The notes below the pieces were generated by a model. The model had not been told where the DNA came from, ran no database searches, and saw only the letters and a program-made list of their open reading frames with translations. The position numbers were made by a program, and so were the translations under genes. This document shows, piece by piece, positions 30,401 through 43,600 of a stretch of DNA of 64,000 bases. Source of the stretch: Eucommia ulmoides (Eukaryota > Streptophyta > Magnoliopsida > Garryales > Eucommiaceae); contig CM028330.1 in assembly GCA_016647705.1 (NCBI GenBank), positions 51,448,897-51,512,896 of the forward strand, written 5' to 3'. Every line of letters begins with the position of its first letter. The stretch's first letter is position 1.

Positions 30401-31020
30401 TTTTTTTCATTAGTTTCGGTTTTCACATTTATATTACATGTAACATGATATTTTCTAAATTTTTAGTTCCTACGAATTATAAGATGTTACCTGTAACAAC
30501 CCATGAAATGTAACATTAATGTTACATGAATGTTAAATGTAACATGGTGTAGTTACTAAACTTTTTATTTTTGTTTTGGTTTGGTTTTGGTTAATGTTAC
30601 ATGTGTCATCCTCTGAATTATAGATGTTACATTTCCCATGTGGAATGTAATATGAATATGAAAACTGAAAACTAATGAAAAAAATAGAGAATTTGATATC
30701 ATTTTGAAGATCTTGTTTAGATGAATGTGAATATATAATTATATTGTAGACAAAATGTATACAACATTAGTTAATTTCATTTTAGTAAATGGTTATCTAT
30801 TACCTAAATTCGCTCCGTAAAATAGGGATGTACTATGTACGTACAATAATTTGGGGTATTTTCGTCACAAAGATGGCAAAAGGACCGCTCGGTTCATGAA
30901 AAAAGGAACAGGTGTAATTGATAATTTTCAACCATTTTTGGGATCTCCCGGTAAGTGCCCCTTTTTAGTAAGTAATGAGTGTTTCCATATTGAACAAAAT
31001 TATTTTTTTAAAACGGAAAT
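15494..31020 (+). repeat. Higher-order repeat copy B (22 monomers, 15,527 bp)
   Basis: This copy matches copy A slot by slot. In two stretches of about 250 bp compared by eye (19550-19804 against 4060-4314, and about 25930-26180 against 10441-10690) I saw about one substitution each. Other differences are mainly homopolymer lengths (for example GGGG against GGG at the first anchor) and a 9254-type one-word change. The extra ~34 bp relative to copy A is explained by a local insertion at about 30151-30196. The very low divergence implies recent duplication or homogenisation. Confidence 0.95.
30151..30196 (+). repeat. Local ~46-bp duplication in HOR copy B
   Basis: After TTCATGAAAAAAAA the words GAATAGCAAAAGGACAGC, GCTCAGTTCAT and GAATAGCAAA are repeated. 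They copy the immediately preceding segment (about 30114-30141) one and a half times. Copy A has only a longer A-run here. This accounts for copy B being 34 bp longer. Confidence 0.85.
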
Positions 31021-33550
31021 TACTATTATTGTATGCTATTTTTTTACAATCTAATTATATATTCAGATTCGTCTAAACAAAATCTTCAAAACGATATCCA
31101 ACTCTCTATTTTTTTTCATTAGTTTCAGTTTTCACATTTATAATACATGTAACTTGATATTTTCTAAAATTTTAGTTCCTACGAGTTATAAGATTTTACA
31201 TGTAACATCCGCAAAAATGTAACATTAATGTTACATGAATATTAAATGTAACAAGGTGTAGTTACTAACTTTTTTATTTTTGTTTTGGTTTGGTTTTGGT
31301 TAATGTTACATGTGATATCCTCTGAATTATAGATGTTACATTTCCCATGTGGAATATAACATGAATATGAAAACTTCAAACTAACAAAAAAAATAGTGAA
31401 TTTGATATCGTTTTGAAGATCTTATTTAGATGTATCTGAATATATAATTATATTGTAAAACAAATGTGTACAACAATAGTTATTTTCATTTTAATAAATG
31501 ATTATCTATTATCTAAATTAGCTTCGCAAAATAGGGATGTATTATGTATGTACAATAATTAGAGGTATTTTCGTCACAAAAATGGCAAAAGGGCCGCTCA
31601 GTTCATAAAAAAGGAACAGGTGTAATTGGTAATTTTCAACCATTTTTGGGATCTCCCAGTAAGTGCCCCTTTATAGTACGGATTGAGAGTTTCCGTATTC
31701 AACAAAATCATTTTATTAAAACGAAAATAACTATTATTGTATACAATGTTTTTACAATCTAATTATATATTCAGATTCGTCTGAAAAAGATCTTCAAAAC
31801 GATATCCAACTAACTATTTTTTTTTTCATTAGTTTCAGTTTTCACATTTATATTACATGTAACAAGATATTTTCTCAATTTTTAGTTCCTACGAATTATA
31901 AGATGTTACATGTAACATCCCTTAAAATGTGACATTAATGTCACAGGAATATTAAATGTAACATAGTGCAGTTATTAAACTTTTTATTTTTGTTTTGGTT
32001 AACGTTACATGTAACATCTTCTTAATTACAGATGTCACATTTCCCAAGTGGAATGTAACATGAATATGAAAACTAAAAACTAATGAACAAAGTAGTGAAT
32101 TTAATATCGTTTTGATGATCTTGTTTAGATGAATCTGAATATATAATTACATTGTAAAAAAATGTGTACAACAATAGTTATTTTTATTTTAGTAAATGAT
32201 TATCTATTACTTAAATTAGCTCCGCAAAATAGGGTTGTATTATGTAGGTACAATAATTAGGGAAATTTTCGTCACAAAAATGACAAAAGGACCGCTCGGT
32301 TCATGAAAAAAGGAACAGATGTAATTGGTAATTTTCAACCATTTTAGGGATCTCCCAGTAAGTGCCCATTTTTAATAACGATTGAGCGTTTCCATATTAA
32401 ACAAAATTATTTTATTAAAATGAAAATAACTATTACTCTGTAGAATTTTTTTACAATCTTATTATATATTCAGATTCGTCTAAAAAAGAACTTCAAAACG
32501 ATATCCAACTCACTATTTTTTTTTTCATTAGTTTCAGTTTTCACATTTATATTACACGTAACATGATATTTTCTAAATTTTTAGTTCCTACGAATTATAA
32601 GATGTTACATGTAACATCCCCAAAAATGTAACATTAATGTTACATGAATATTAAATGTAACAAGGTGTAGTTACTAACTTTTTTATTTTTGTTTTGGTTT
32701 GGTTTTCGTTAATGTTACATGTGACATCCTCTGAATTATAGATGTTACATTTCCCAAGTAGAATGTAATATGAATATGAAAACTGAAAACTAATGAAAAA
32801 AATAGAGAATTTGATATCCTTTCGAAGATCTTGTTTGGATGAATGTGAATATATAATTATATTGTAAAAAAAATGTGTACAACAATAGTTATTTTCATTT
32901 TAATAAATGTTTATCTATTACCTAAATTAGGTCCGTAAAATAGGTATGTAATATGTACGTACAATAATTAGGGGTATTTTCGTCACAAAAATGGCAAAAG
33001 GACCGCTCGGTTCTTGAAAAAAGGAACGGGTGTAATTGGTAATTTTCAACCATTTTAGGGATCTCCCAGTAAGTGCCCATTTTTAATAACGATTGAGCGT
33101 TTCCATATTCAACAAAATCATTTTATTAAAACAAAAATTACTATTATTCTATACAATTTTTTTACAATCTTATTATATATTCAGATTCGTCTAAAAAAGA
33201 TCTTCAAAACGATATCCAACTCACTATTTTTTTTTCATTAGTTTCAGTTTTCACATTTATATTACACGTAACATGATATTTTCTAAATTTTTAGTTCCTA
33301 CGAATTATAAGATGTTACATGTAACATCCCCTGAAATGTAACATTATTGTTACATGAATATTAATTGTAACATGGTGTAGTGACTAAACTTTTTATTTTT
33401 GTTTTTGTTTGGTTTTGGTTAATGTTACATGTAACATCCTCTGAATTATAGATGTTACATTTCCCTTGTGAGATGTATTATGAATATGAAAACTGAAAAC
33501 TAATGAAAAAAATAGAGAATTTGATATGGTTTTGGAGATCTTGTTTAGAT
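31021..33550 (+). repeat. Higher-order repeat copy C, truncated after ~2.5 kb
   Basis: Follows copy A positions 1 to about 2530 with very few changes (anchors 31648, 32347, 33058). It leaves that register at about 33550, inside the right arm of a monomer, and continues in sequence corresponding to about 14232 of copy A. The missing interval corresponds to about 11.7 kb of the HOR. The junction carries the short shared word AGATG. Confidence 0.9.
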
Positions 33551-33962
33551 GTTACATGTAACATCCCCTGAAATGTAACATTAATGTTACATGAATATTA
33601 AATGTAACATGGTGTAGTTACTAATATTTTTATTTTGGTTTGGTTTGGTTTTGGTTAATGTTAAATGTAACATTCTCTGAATTGTAGATGTTACATTTCC
33701 CATGTGGAATGTAACATGAATATGAAAATCGAAAACTAATGAAAAGAATAGTGAATTTGATATCGTTTTGAAGATCTTGTTTAGATGAATCTGAATATAT
33801 AATTACATTGTAAAAAAAATATGTACAGCAATAGTTATTTTCATTTTAGTAAATGATTATCTATTACCTAAATTAACTCCGCAACATAGGGATGTATTAT
33901 GTAGGTACAATAATTAGGGGTATTTTGGTCACAAGAATAGCAAAAGGACAGCTCAGTTCATG

Positions 33963-33996
<34 letters not shown>

Positions 33997-34200
33997 AGGT
34001 TTAATTGGTAATTTTCAACAATTTTTGGGATCTCCCGGTAAGTACCCCTTATTAGTAAGGATTGAGAGTTTCCATATTCAACAAAATCATTTTATTAAAA
34101 CGAAAATAACTATTATTGTATACAATTTTTTTTACAATCTACTTATATATTCAGATTCGTCTAAACAAGATATTCAAAACGATATCCAACTCACTATTTT
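33551..34200 (+). repeat. Segment homologous to HOR positions ~14232-14880, joined to truncated copy C
   Basis: From the 33550 junction the sequence tracks copy A from about 14232, including the AATGTTAAATGTAACATTC variant, the GGTCACAAGAATAGC variant, the long A-run and the CCTTATTAGTAAGG variant. Similarity to that slot is lost near 34200, where the text switches from the TTTCGGTTTTCACA form to a TTTTAGTTTCCACA form typical of other monomers. The composite unit between anchors 33058 and 34027 is 969 bp because it carries an extra hinge plus right-arm portion. Confidence 0.82.
33963..33995 (+). repeat. A33 homopolymer
   Basis: The longest mononucleotide run in the window, at the TTCATGAAA site of the composite 969-bp unit. 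Exact length may be affected by sequencing error. Confidence 0.85.
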
Positions 34201-34741
34201 TTTTTTCGTTAGTTTTAGTTTCCACATTTATATTGCATGTGAGATGATATTTTCTAAATTTTTAGTTCCTAGGAATTATAAGATGTTACATTTAACATCC
34301 CTTGAAATGTAACATTAATGTTACATGAATATTCAATGTAACATGGGGTAGTTACTAATATTTTTATTTTTGTTTTGGTTTGGTTTTGGTTAATGTTAAA
34401 TGTAACATTCTCTGAATTGTAGATGTTACATTTCCCATGTGGAATGTAACATGAATATGAAAACTGAAAACTAATGAAAAAAATAGGGAATTTGATATCG
34501 TTTTGAAGATCTTGTTTAGATGAATCTGAATATATAATTACATTGTAAAAAAAAATGTGTACAACAATAGTTATTTTCATTTTAGTAAATGATTATCTAT
34601 TACCTAAATTAACTCCGCAACATAGGGATGTATTATATAGGTACAATAATTAGAGGTATTTTCGTCACAAAAACAGCAAAAGGACCGCTCAGTTCATGAA
34701 AAAAAAGAACAGGTGTAATTTGTAATTTTCAACCATTTTTG

Positions 34742-35237
34742 GGATCTCCCGGTAAGTGCCCCTTTTTAGTAGGGATTGAGAGTTTCTATATTCAACAAAA
34801 TCATTTTATTAAAACGAAAATAACTATTATTGTATACAATTTTTTTACAATGTAATTATATATTTAGATTCGTCTAAAAAAGATCTTCAAAACGATATCC
34901 AACTCACTATTTTTTTTTCCATTACTTTCAGTTTTCACTTTTATATTACATGTAACATGATATTTTCTAAATTTTTAATTCCTACGAATTATAAGATGTT
35001 ACGTGTAACATCCTCCGAAATGTAACATTAATGTTACATGAATATTAAATGTAATATGGTGTAGTTACTAACCTTTTTATTTTTGTTTTGGTTTGGTTTG
35101 GATTTGGTTAATGTTACATGTAACATCCTCTGAATTATAGATGTTACATTTCCAATGTGCAATGTAACATGAATATGAAAACTGAAAACTAATAAAACAA
35201 ATAGTGAATTTGATATCGTTTTTTTTCAACCATTTTT
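34742..35237 (+). repeat. Truncated monomer (497 bp)
   Basis: The right arm is cut at GATATCGTTTT near 35220 and joins directly to TTTTCAACCATTTTT of the spacer, so about 210 bp (end of the right arm plus most of the spacer) are missing. The two sides share a T-run at the join. Confidence 0.85.
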
Positions 35238-38200
35238 GGGATCTCCCGGTAAGTGCCCCTTTTTAGTAGGGATTGAGATTTTCCAAATTCAACAAAATCA
35301 TTTTATTAAAACGAAAATAACTATTATTGGATACAATTTTTTTACAATCTAATTGTATATTCAATTTCCTCAAAAAAAAAGATCTTCAAAACGATATCCA
35401 ACTCACTAATTTTTTTTCATTAGTTTCAGTTTTCACATTTATATTACATGTAACATGATATTTTCTAAATTTTTAGTTCCTACGAATTATAAGATTTTAC
35501 ATGTAACATCTCCTAAAATGTAACATTAATGTTACTTGAATATTAAATGTAACATGGTGTAGTTACAAACCTTTCTATTTTTGTTTTGGTTTGGTTTGGA
35601 TTTGGTTAATGTTACATGTAACATCCTCTGAATTATAGATGTTACATTTCCAATGTGCAATGTAACATGAATATGAAAACTGAAAACTAATAAAAAAATA
35701 GTGAATTTGATATCGTTTCGAATATCTTGTTTGGACGAATCTAAATATATAATTATATTATAAAAAAAATGTGTACAACAATAGTTATTTTCATTTTAAT
35801 AAATGTTTATCTATTACCTAAATTAGGTCTGTAAAATAGGGACGTATTATGTACGTACAATAATTAGGGGTATTTTCGTTACAAAAATGGCGAAAGGACC
35901 GCTCGGTTCATGAAAAAAGGAACAGGTGTAATTGGTAATTTTCAACCATTTTTGGGATCTCCTGGTAAGTGTCCCTCTTTAGTAAGGATTGAGTATTTCC
36001 GTATTCAACAAAATCATTTTATTAAAACGAAAATAACTATTATTGTATACATTTTTTTTACAATCTAGTTATATATTCAGATTCGTTTAAACAAGATTTT
36101 CAAAACGATATCCAACTCACTATTTTTTTTTTAATTAGTTCTAGTTTTCACATTTATATTGCATGTTACATGATATTTTCTATATTTTTAGTTCCTACGA
36201 ATTGTAAGATGTTACATGTAACATCCCCTGAAATGTAACATTAATGTTACATGAATATTAAATGTCACATTATGTAGTTACAAACCTTTTTATTTTTGTT
36301 TTGGTTTGGTTTTGTTTTGGTTAATGATACATGTAACATCCTCTGAATTATAGATGTTACATTTCCAATGTGCAATGTAACATGAATATGAAAACTGAAA
36401 AGTAATAAAAAAATAGTGAATTTGATATCGTTTTGAATATCTTATTTGGATGAATCTGAATATATAATTATATTATAAAAAAAATGTGTACAACAGTAGT
36501 TATTTTTATTTTAATAAATGTTTATCTATTACCTAAATTAGGTCTGTAAAATAGGGATGTATTATGTACGTACAATAATTAGGGGTATTTTCGTCACAAA
36601 AATGGTAAAAGGACCGCTCGGTTCATGAAAAAAGGAACAGGTATAATTTGTAGTTTTCAACCATTTTTGGGATCTCCCGGTAAGTGCCCCTTTTTAGTAG
36701 GGATTGAGAGTTTCCATATTCAACAAAATCATTTTATTAAAACGAAAACAACTATTATTGTATACAATTTTTTCACAATCTAATTTTATATTCATATTCG
36801 TCTAAAAAAGATCTTCAAAACGATATCCAACTCACTATATATTTTTTTCATTAGTTTCAGTTTTCACATTTATGTTACATGTAACATGATATTTTCTAAA
36901 TTTTTAGTTCCTACGAATTATGAGATGTTACATGTAACATCCCTTGAAATGTAACATGGTGTAGTTACTACACTTTTTATTTTTGTTTTGGTTTGGTTTT
37001 GGTTAATGTTATATATAACATCCTCTGAATTATAGATATTACATTCCCCAAGTGGAATGTAACATGAATATGAAAACTGAAAACTAATGAAAAAAATAGT
37101 GAATTTGATATCGTTTTGAAGATCTTGTTTAGATGAATCTGAATATATAATTACATTGTAAAAAAAATGTGTCCAACAATAGTTATTTTCATTTTAGTAA
37201 ATGATTATCTATTACCTAAATTAGCTCCGCAAAAATAGGGATGTATTATGTAGGTACAATAATTAGGGGTATTTTCGTCACAAAAATGGCAAAAGGACCG
37301 CTCAGTTCATGAAAAAAGGAGCAAGTGTAATTTGTAATTTTTAACCATTTTTGGGATCTCCTGGTAAGTCCCCCTTTTTAGTAGGGATTGAGAGTTTTCA
37401 GATTCGACAAAATCATTATATTAAACTGAAAATAACTATTATTGTATACAATTTTTTTACAATCTAATTATATATTCAGATTCATCTAAACATTATCTTC
37501 AAAACGATATCCAACTCACTATTTTTTTTTCATTAGTTTCAGTTTTCACATTTATATTATATATAACATGATATTTTCTAAATTTTTAGTTCCTACGAAT
37601 TATAAGATGTTATATGTAATATCCTCTGAAATGTTACATAAATGTTACAAGAATATTAAATGTAACATGGTGTAGTTACTAACCTTTTTCTTTTTGTTTT
37701 GGTTTGGTTTTGGTTAATGTGACATGTAACATTCTCTGAATTAGAGATGTTACATTTCCCACGTGGAATGTAACATGAATATGAAAATTGAAAACTAATG
37801 AAAAAAATAGTGAATTTGATATCATTTTGAAGATCTTGTTGAGATGAATCTGAATATATAATTATATTATACAAAAAATGTGTACAACAATAGTTATTTT
37901 CATTTTAATAAATGATTTTCTGTTACCTAAATTATCTCCACAAAATAGGGATGCATTATGTACGTACAATAATTAGGGGTATTTTCGTCAGAAAAATGGC
38001 AGAAGGACCGCTCGGTTCATGAAAAAAGGAACAGGTGTAATTGGTAATTTTCAACCATTTTTGGGATCTCCCGATAAGTGCCCATTTTTAGTAAGGATTG
38101 AGTGTTTCCATATTCAACAAAATTATTTTTTTAAAACGAAAATAACTATTATCGTATAATATTTTTTTTTACATTCTAATTATATATTCAGATTCGTCTA

Positions 38201-40204
38201 AACAAGATCTTCAAAACGATACCCACCTCTCTATTTTTTTTTATTAGTTTCAGTTTTCACATTTATTTTACATGTAACTCGATATTTTCTAAATTTTTAG
38301 TTCCTACGAATTATAAGATGTTACATGCAACATCCCCTTAAATGTAACATTAATGTTACATGAATTTTAAATTTAACATGGAGTAGTTACTAACCTTTTT
38401 ATTTTTGTTTTGGTTTGGTTTTGGTTAATGTTACATGTAACATCCTCTGAATTATAGATGTTACATTTCCCATGTGGAATGTAAAATGAATATGAAAACT
38501 GAAGACTAATGAAAAAAAATAGTGAATTTGATACCGTCTTGAAGATCTTGTTTAGATGAATCTGAATATATAATTATATTGTAAAAAAAATGTGTACAAC
38601 AATAGTTATTTTCATTATAATAAATGATTATCTATTACCTAAATTTGCTCCGCAGAATAGGGATGTATTATTTAGGTAAAATAATTAGGGGAATTTTCGT
38701 CACAAAAATAGCAAAAGAACCGCTCAGTTCAAGAAAAAAAGAACAGGTATAATTGGTAATTTTCAACCATTTTTGGGATCTCCCGGTAAGTGCCCCTTTT
38801 TAGTAGGGATTGAGAGTTTCCATATTCAACAAAATCATTTTATTAAAACGAAAATAACTATTATTGTATACAATTTTTTTACAATCTGGTTATATATTCA
38901 TATTCGTCTAAACAAGATATTCAAAACGCTATACAACTCACTATTTTTTTTCATTAGTTTTAGTTTTCACATTTATATTGCATGTTACATGACATTTTCT
39001 AAATTTTTAGTTCCTACGAATTATAAGATGTTACATGTAACATCCTCTGAAATGTAACATTAATGTTACATGAACATTAAATGTAACATGGTGTAGTTAC
39101 TAATATTTTTATTTTTGTTTTGGTTTGGTTTTGGTTAATGTTACATGTAACATCCTCTGAATTGTAGATGTTACATTTCCCATGTAGAATGTAACATGAA
39201 TATGAAAACTGAAAAACTAATGAAAAAAATAGTGAATTTGATATTGTTTTGAAGATCTTGTTTAGATGAATCTGAATATATAATTACATTGAAAAAAAAA
39301 ATGTGTACAACAATAGTTATTTTCATTTTAGTAAATGATTATCTAGTACCTAAATTAACTCCGCAACATAGGGATGTATTATGTAGGTACAATAATTAGG
39401 GGTATTTTGGTCACAAAAATGGCAAAAGGACCGCTCAGTTCATGAAAAACGAACAGGTGTAATTAGTAATTTTCAACCACTTTTGGGATCTCCCGGTAAG
39501 TGCCCCTTTTTAGTAGGAATTGAGAGTTTCCATATTCAACAAAATCATTTTATTAAAACAAAAATAACTGTTACTGTATACAATTTTTTTACAATCCAAT
39601 TATATATTCAGATTTGTTTAAAAAAGATCTTCAAAAGGATATCTAACTCACTATTTTTTTTTTCCATTAGTTGCAGTTTTCACATTTATATTACATGTAA
39701 CATGATATTTTCTAAAATTTTTAGTTCCTACGAATTATAAGATGTTACATGTAACATCCTATGAAATGTAACATTAATGTTACATGAATATTAAATGTAA
39801 CATGGTGTAGTTACAAACCTTTTTATTTTTGTTTTGGTTTGGTTTGGTTTTGGTTAATGTTACATGTAACATCCTCTGAATTATAGATGTTACATTTCGA
39901 ATGTGCAATGTAACATGAATATGAAAACTGAAAACTAATAAAAAAATAGTGAATTTGATATCGTTTTGAATAACTTGTTTGGATGAATCTGAATATATAA
40001 TTATATTATTAAAAAAAAATGTGTAAAACAATAGTTATTTTCATTTTAATAAATGATTATCTATTACCTAAATTAGGTCCGTAAAATAGGGATGTATTAT
40101 GTACGTACAATAATTAGGGGTATTTTCATCAAAAAAATGGCAAAAGGACCGCTTGGTTCATGAAAAAAGAAACAGGTGTAATTTGTAATTTTCAACCATT
40201 TTTC

Positions 40205-40684
40205 GGATCTTCCGGTAAATGCCCCTTTTTAGTAGGGATTGAGAGTTTCCATATTTAACAAAATCATTTTATTAAAACGAAAATAACTATTATTGTATAC
40301 AATTTTTTTACAATCTAATTATATATTCAGAATCGTCTAAAAAATATCTTCAAAACGATATCCAACTCACTATTTTTTTTTTCCATTAGTTTCAGTTTTC
40401 ACATTTATATTGCATGTAACATGATATTTTCTAAATTTTTAGTTCCTACGAATTATAAGATATTACATGTAACATCCCTTGATATGTAACATTAATGTTA
40501 CATGAATATTAAATGTAACATGGTGTAGTTACTAAACTTTTTATTTTTGTTTTGGTTTGGTTTTGGTTAATGTTACATGTAACGTCCTCTGAATTATAAA
40601 TGTTACATTTCCCATTTGAAATGTACCATGAATATGAAAACCGAAAACTAATGAAAAAAATAGTGAATTTGATATCGTTTTAAA
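40205..40684 (+). repeat. Truncated monomer (~480 bp)
   Basis: Near 40681-40690 the right arm word ...TTTTAAAGATCT continues directly as CTCCCGGTAAG. The arm word AAGATCT and the anchor word GGGATCT share GATCT, so about 220 bp were lost at a five-base microhomology. This is the same part of the monomer that is lost at 35220. Confidence 0.87.
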
Positions 40685-43600
40685 GATCTCCCGGTAAGTG
40701 CCCCTTTTTAGTAGAGATTGAGAGTTTCTATATTCAACAAAATCATTTTATTAAACTGAAAATAACTATTATTGTATACAATTTTTTTACAATCCAATTA
40801 TATATTTAGATTCGTCTACACAAGATCTTCAAAACGATATCCAACTCACTATTTTTTTTTCATTAGTTTCAGTTTTCACATTTATATTACATATAACATG
40901 ATATTTTCTAAATTTTTAGTTCCTACGAATTACAAGATGTTTTCATGTAACATCCTCTGAAATGTTACATTAATGTTACAAGAATATTAAATGTAACATG
41001 GTGTAGTTACTAACCTTTTTATTTTTGTTTTGGTTTGGTTTTGGTTAATGTGAAATGTAACATCCTCTGAATTAGAAATGTTACATTTCCCACGTGGAAT
41101 GTAACATGAATATGAAAACTGAAAACAAATGGAAACAATAGTGAATTTGATATCATTATGAAGATCTTGTTGAGATAAATCTGAATATATAATTATATTA
41201 TAAAAAAAATGTGAACAACAATAGTTATTTTCGTTTTAATAAATGATTATCAATTACCTAAATTAGCTCCACAAAATAGGGATGTATTATGTACGTACAA
41301 TAATTAGGGGTATTTTCGTCACAAAAATGACAAAAAGACCGCTCGATTCATGAAAAAAGGAACAGGTGTAATTGGTAATTTTCAACCATTTTTGAGATCT
41401 TCCGGTAAGTGTCACTTTTCAGTAAGGATTGAGTGTTTTCATATTCAACAAAATCATTTTATTGAAACGAAAATAACTATTATTGTATACAATTTTTTTA
41501 CAATCTAGTTATATATTCAGATTCGTCTAAACAAGAAATTCAAAACGATATCCAAGTCAACATTTTTTTTTTCATTAGTTTTAGTTTTCACATTTGTATT
41601 ACATGTTACATGATATTTTCTAAATTTTTAGTTCCTACGAATTGTAAGATGTTACATGTAACATCCCCTGAAATGTAACATTAATGTTACATGAATATTA
41701 AATGTAACATGGTGTAGTTACTAATTTTTTTCTTTTTGTTTTGGTTTGGTTTTGGCTAATGTTACATGTAACATCCTCTGAATTGTAGATGTTACATTTC
41801 CCATGTGGAATGTAACATGAATATGAAAACTGAAAACTATGAAAAAAATAGTGAATTTGATATCATTTTGAAGATCTTGTTGAGATTAATCTGAATATAT
41901 AATTATATTATAAAAAATATGTGTACAACAATAGTTATTTTCATTTTAATAAATGATTTTCTATTACCTAAATTAGCTCCACAAAATAGGGATGTATTAT
42001 GTACGTACAATAATTAGGGGTATTTTCGTCACAAAAATGGCAGAAGGACCGCTCGGTTCATGAAAAAAGGAACAGGTGTAATTGGTAATTTTCAACCATT
42101 TTTGGGATCTCTCGGTAAGTGCCCCTTTTTAGTAAGGATTGAGTGTTTCCATATTCAACAAAATTATTTTTTTCAAACGATAATAACTATTATCGTATAC
42201 TATTTTTTTTATAATCTAATTATATATTCAGATTCGTCTAAACAAGATCTTCAAAACGATACCCACTTCTCTATTTTTTTTCATTAGTTTCAGTTTTTAC
42301 ATTTATATTACATATAACTTGATATTTTCTAAATTTTTAGTTCCTACGAATTATAAGATGTTACATGCAACATCCCCTGAAATGTAACATTAATGTTACA
42401 TGAATTTTAAATTTAACTTGGTGTCGTTACTAACCTTTTTATTTTTGTTTTGGCTTGGTTTTGGTTAATGTTACATGTAACATCCTCTGAATTATAGATG
42501 TTACATTTCCCATGTGGAATGTAACATGAATATGAAAACTGAAAACTAATGAAAAAAATAGTGAATTTGATACCGTTTTAAAGATTTTGTTTAGATGGAT
42601 CTGAATATATAATTATATTATAAAAAAAATGTGTACAACAATAGTTATTTTCATTTTAATAAATGATTATCTATTACCTAAATTTGCTCAGCAAAATAGG
42701 GATGTATTACTTAGGTACAATAATTAGGGGTATTTTCGTCACAAAAATAGCAAAAGAACCGCTCAGTTCAAGAAAAAAAGAACAGGTGTAATTGGTAATT
42801 TTCAACCATTTTTGGGATCTCCCGGTAAGTGCCCCTTTTTAGTAGGGATTGAGAGTTTCCATAATCAACAAAATCATTTTGTTAAAACGAAAATAACTAT
42901 TATTGTATACAATTTTTTTACAATCTAGTTATATATTCAGATTCGTCTAAACAAGATATTCAAAACGCTATACAACTCACTATTTTTTTTCATTAGTTTT
43001 AGTTTTCATATTTATATTGCATGTTACATGACATTTTCTAAATTTTTAGTTCATACGAATTATAAGATGTTACATGTAACATCCTCTGAAATGTAACATT
43101 AATGTTACATGAATATTAAATGTAACATGGTGTAGTTACTAATATTTTTATTTTTGTTTTGGTTTGGTTTTGGTTAATGTTATATGTAACATCCTCTGAA
43201 TTATAGATGTTACATTTCCCATCTAGATTGTAACATGAATATGAAAACTGAAAACTAAAGAAAAAAATAGTGAATTTGATATTGTTTTGAAGATCTTGTT
43301 TAGATGAATCTGAATATATAATTACATTGGAAAAAAAATGTGTACAACAATAGTTATTTTCATTTTAGTAAATGATTATCTATTACCTAAATTAACTCCG
43401 CAACATAGGGATGTATTATGTAGGTACAATAATTAGGGGTATTTTGGTCACAAAAATGGCAAAAGGACCGCTCAATTCATGAAAAAAGAACAGGTGTAAT
43501 TAGTAATTTTCAACCATTTTTGGGATCTCCCGGTAAATGCCTCTTTTTAGTAGGGATTGAGAGTTTCCATATTCAACAAAATCATTTTATTAAAACGAAA

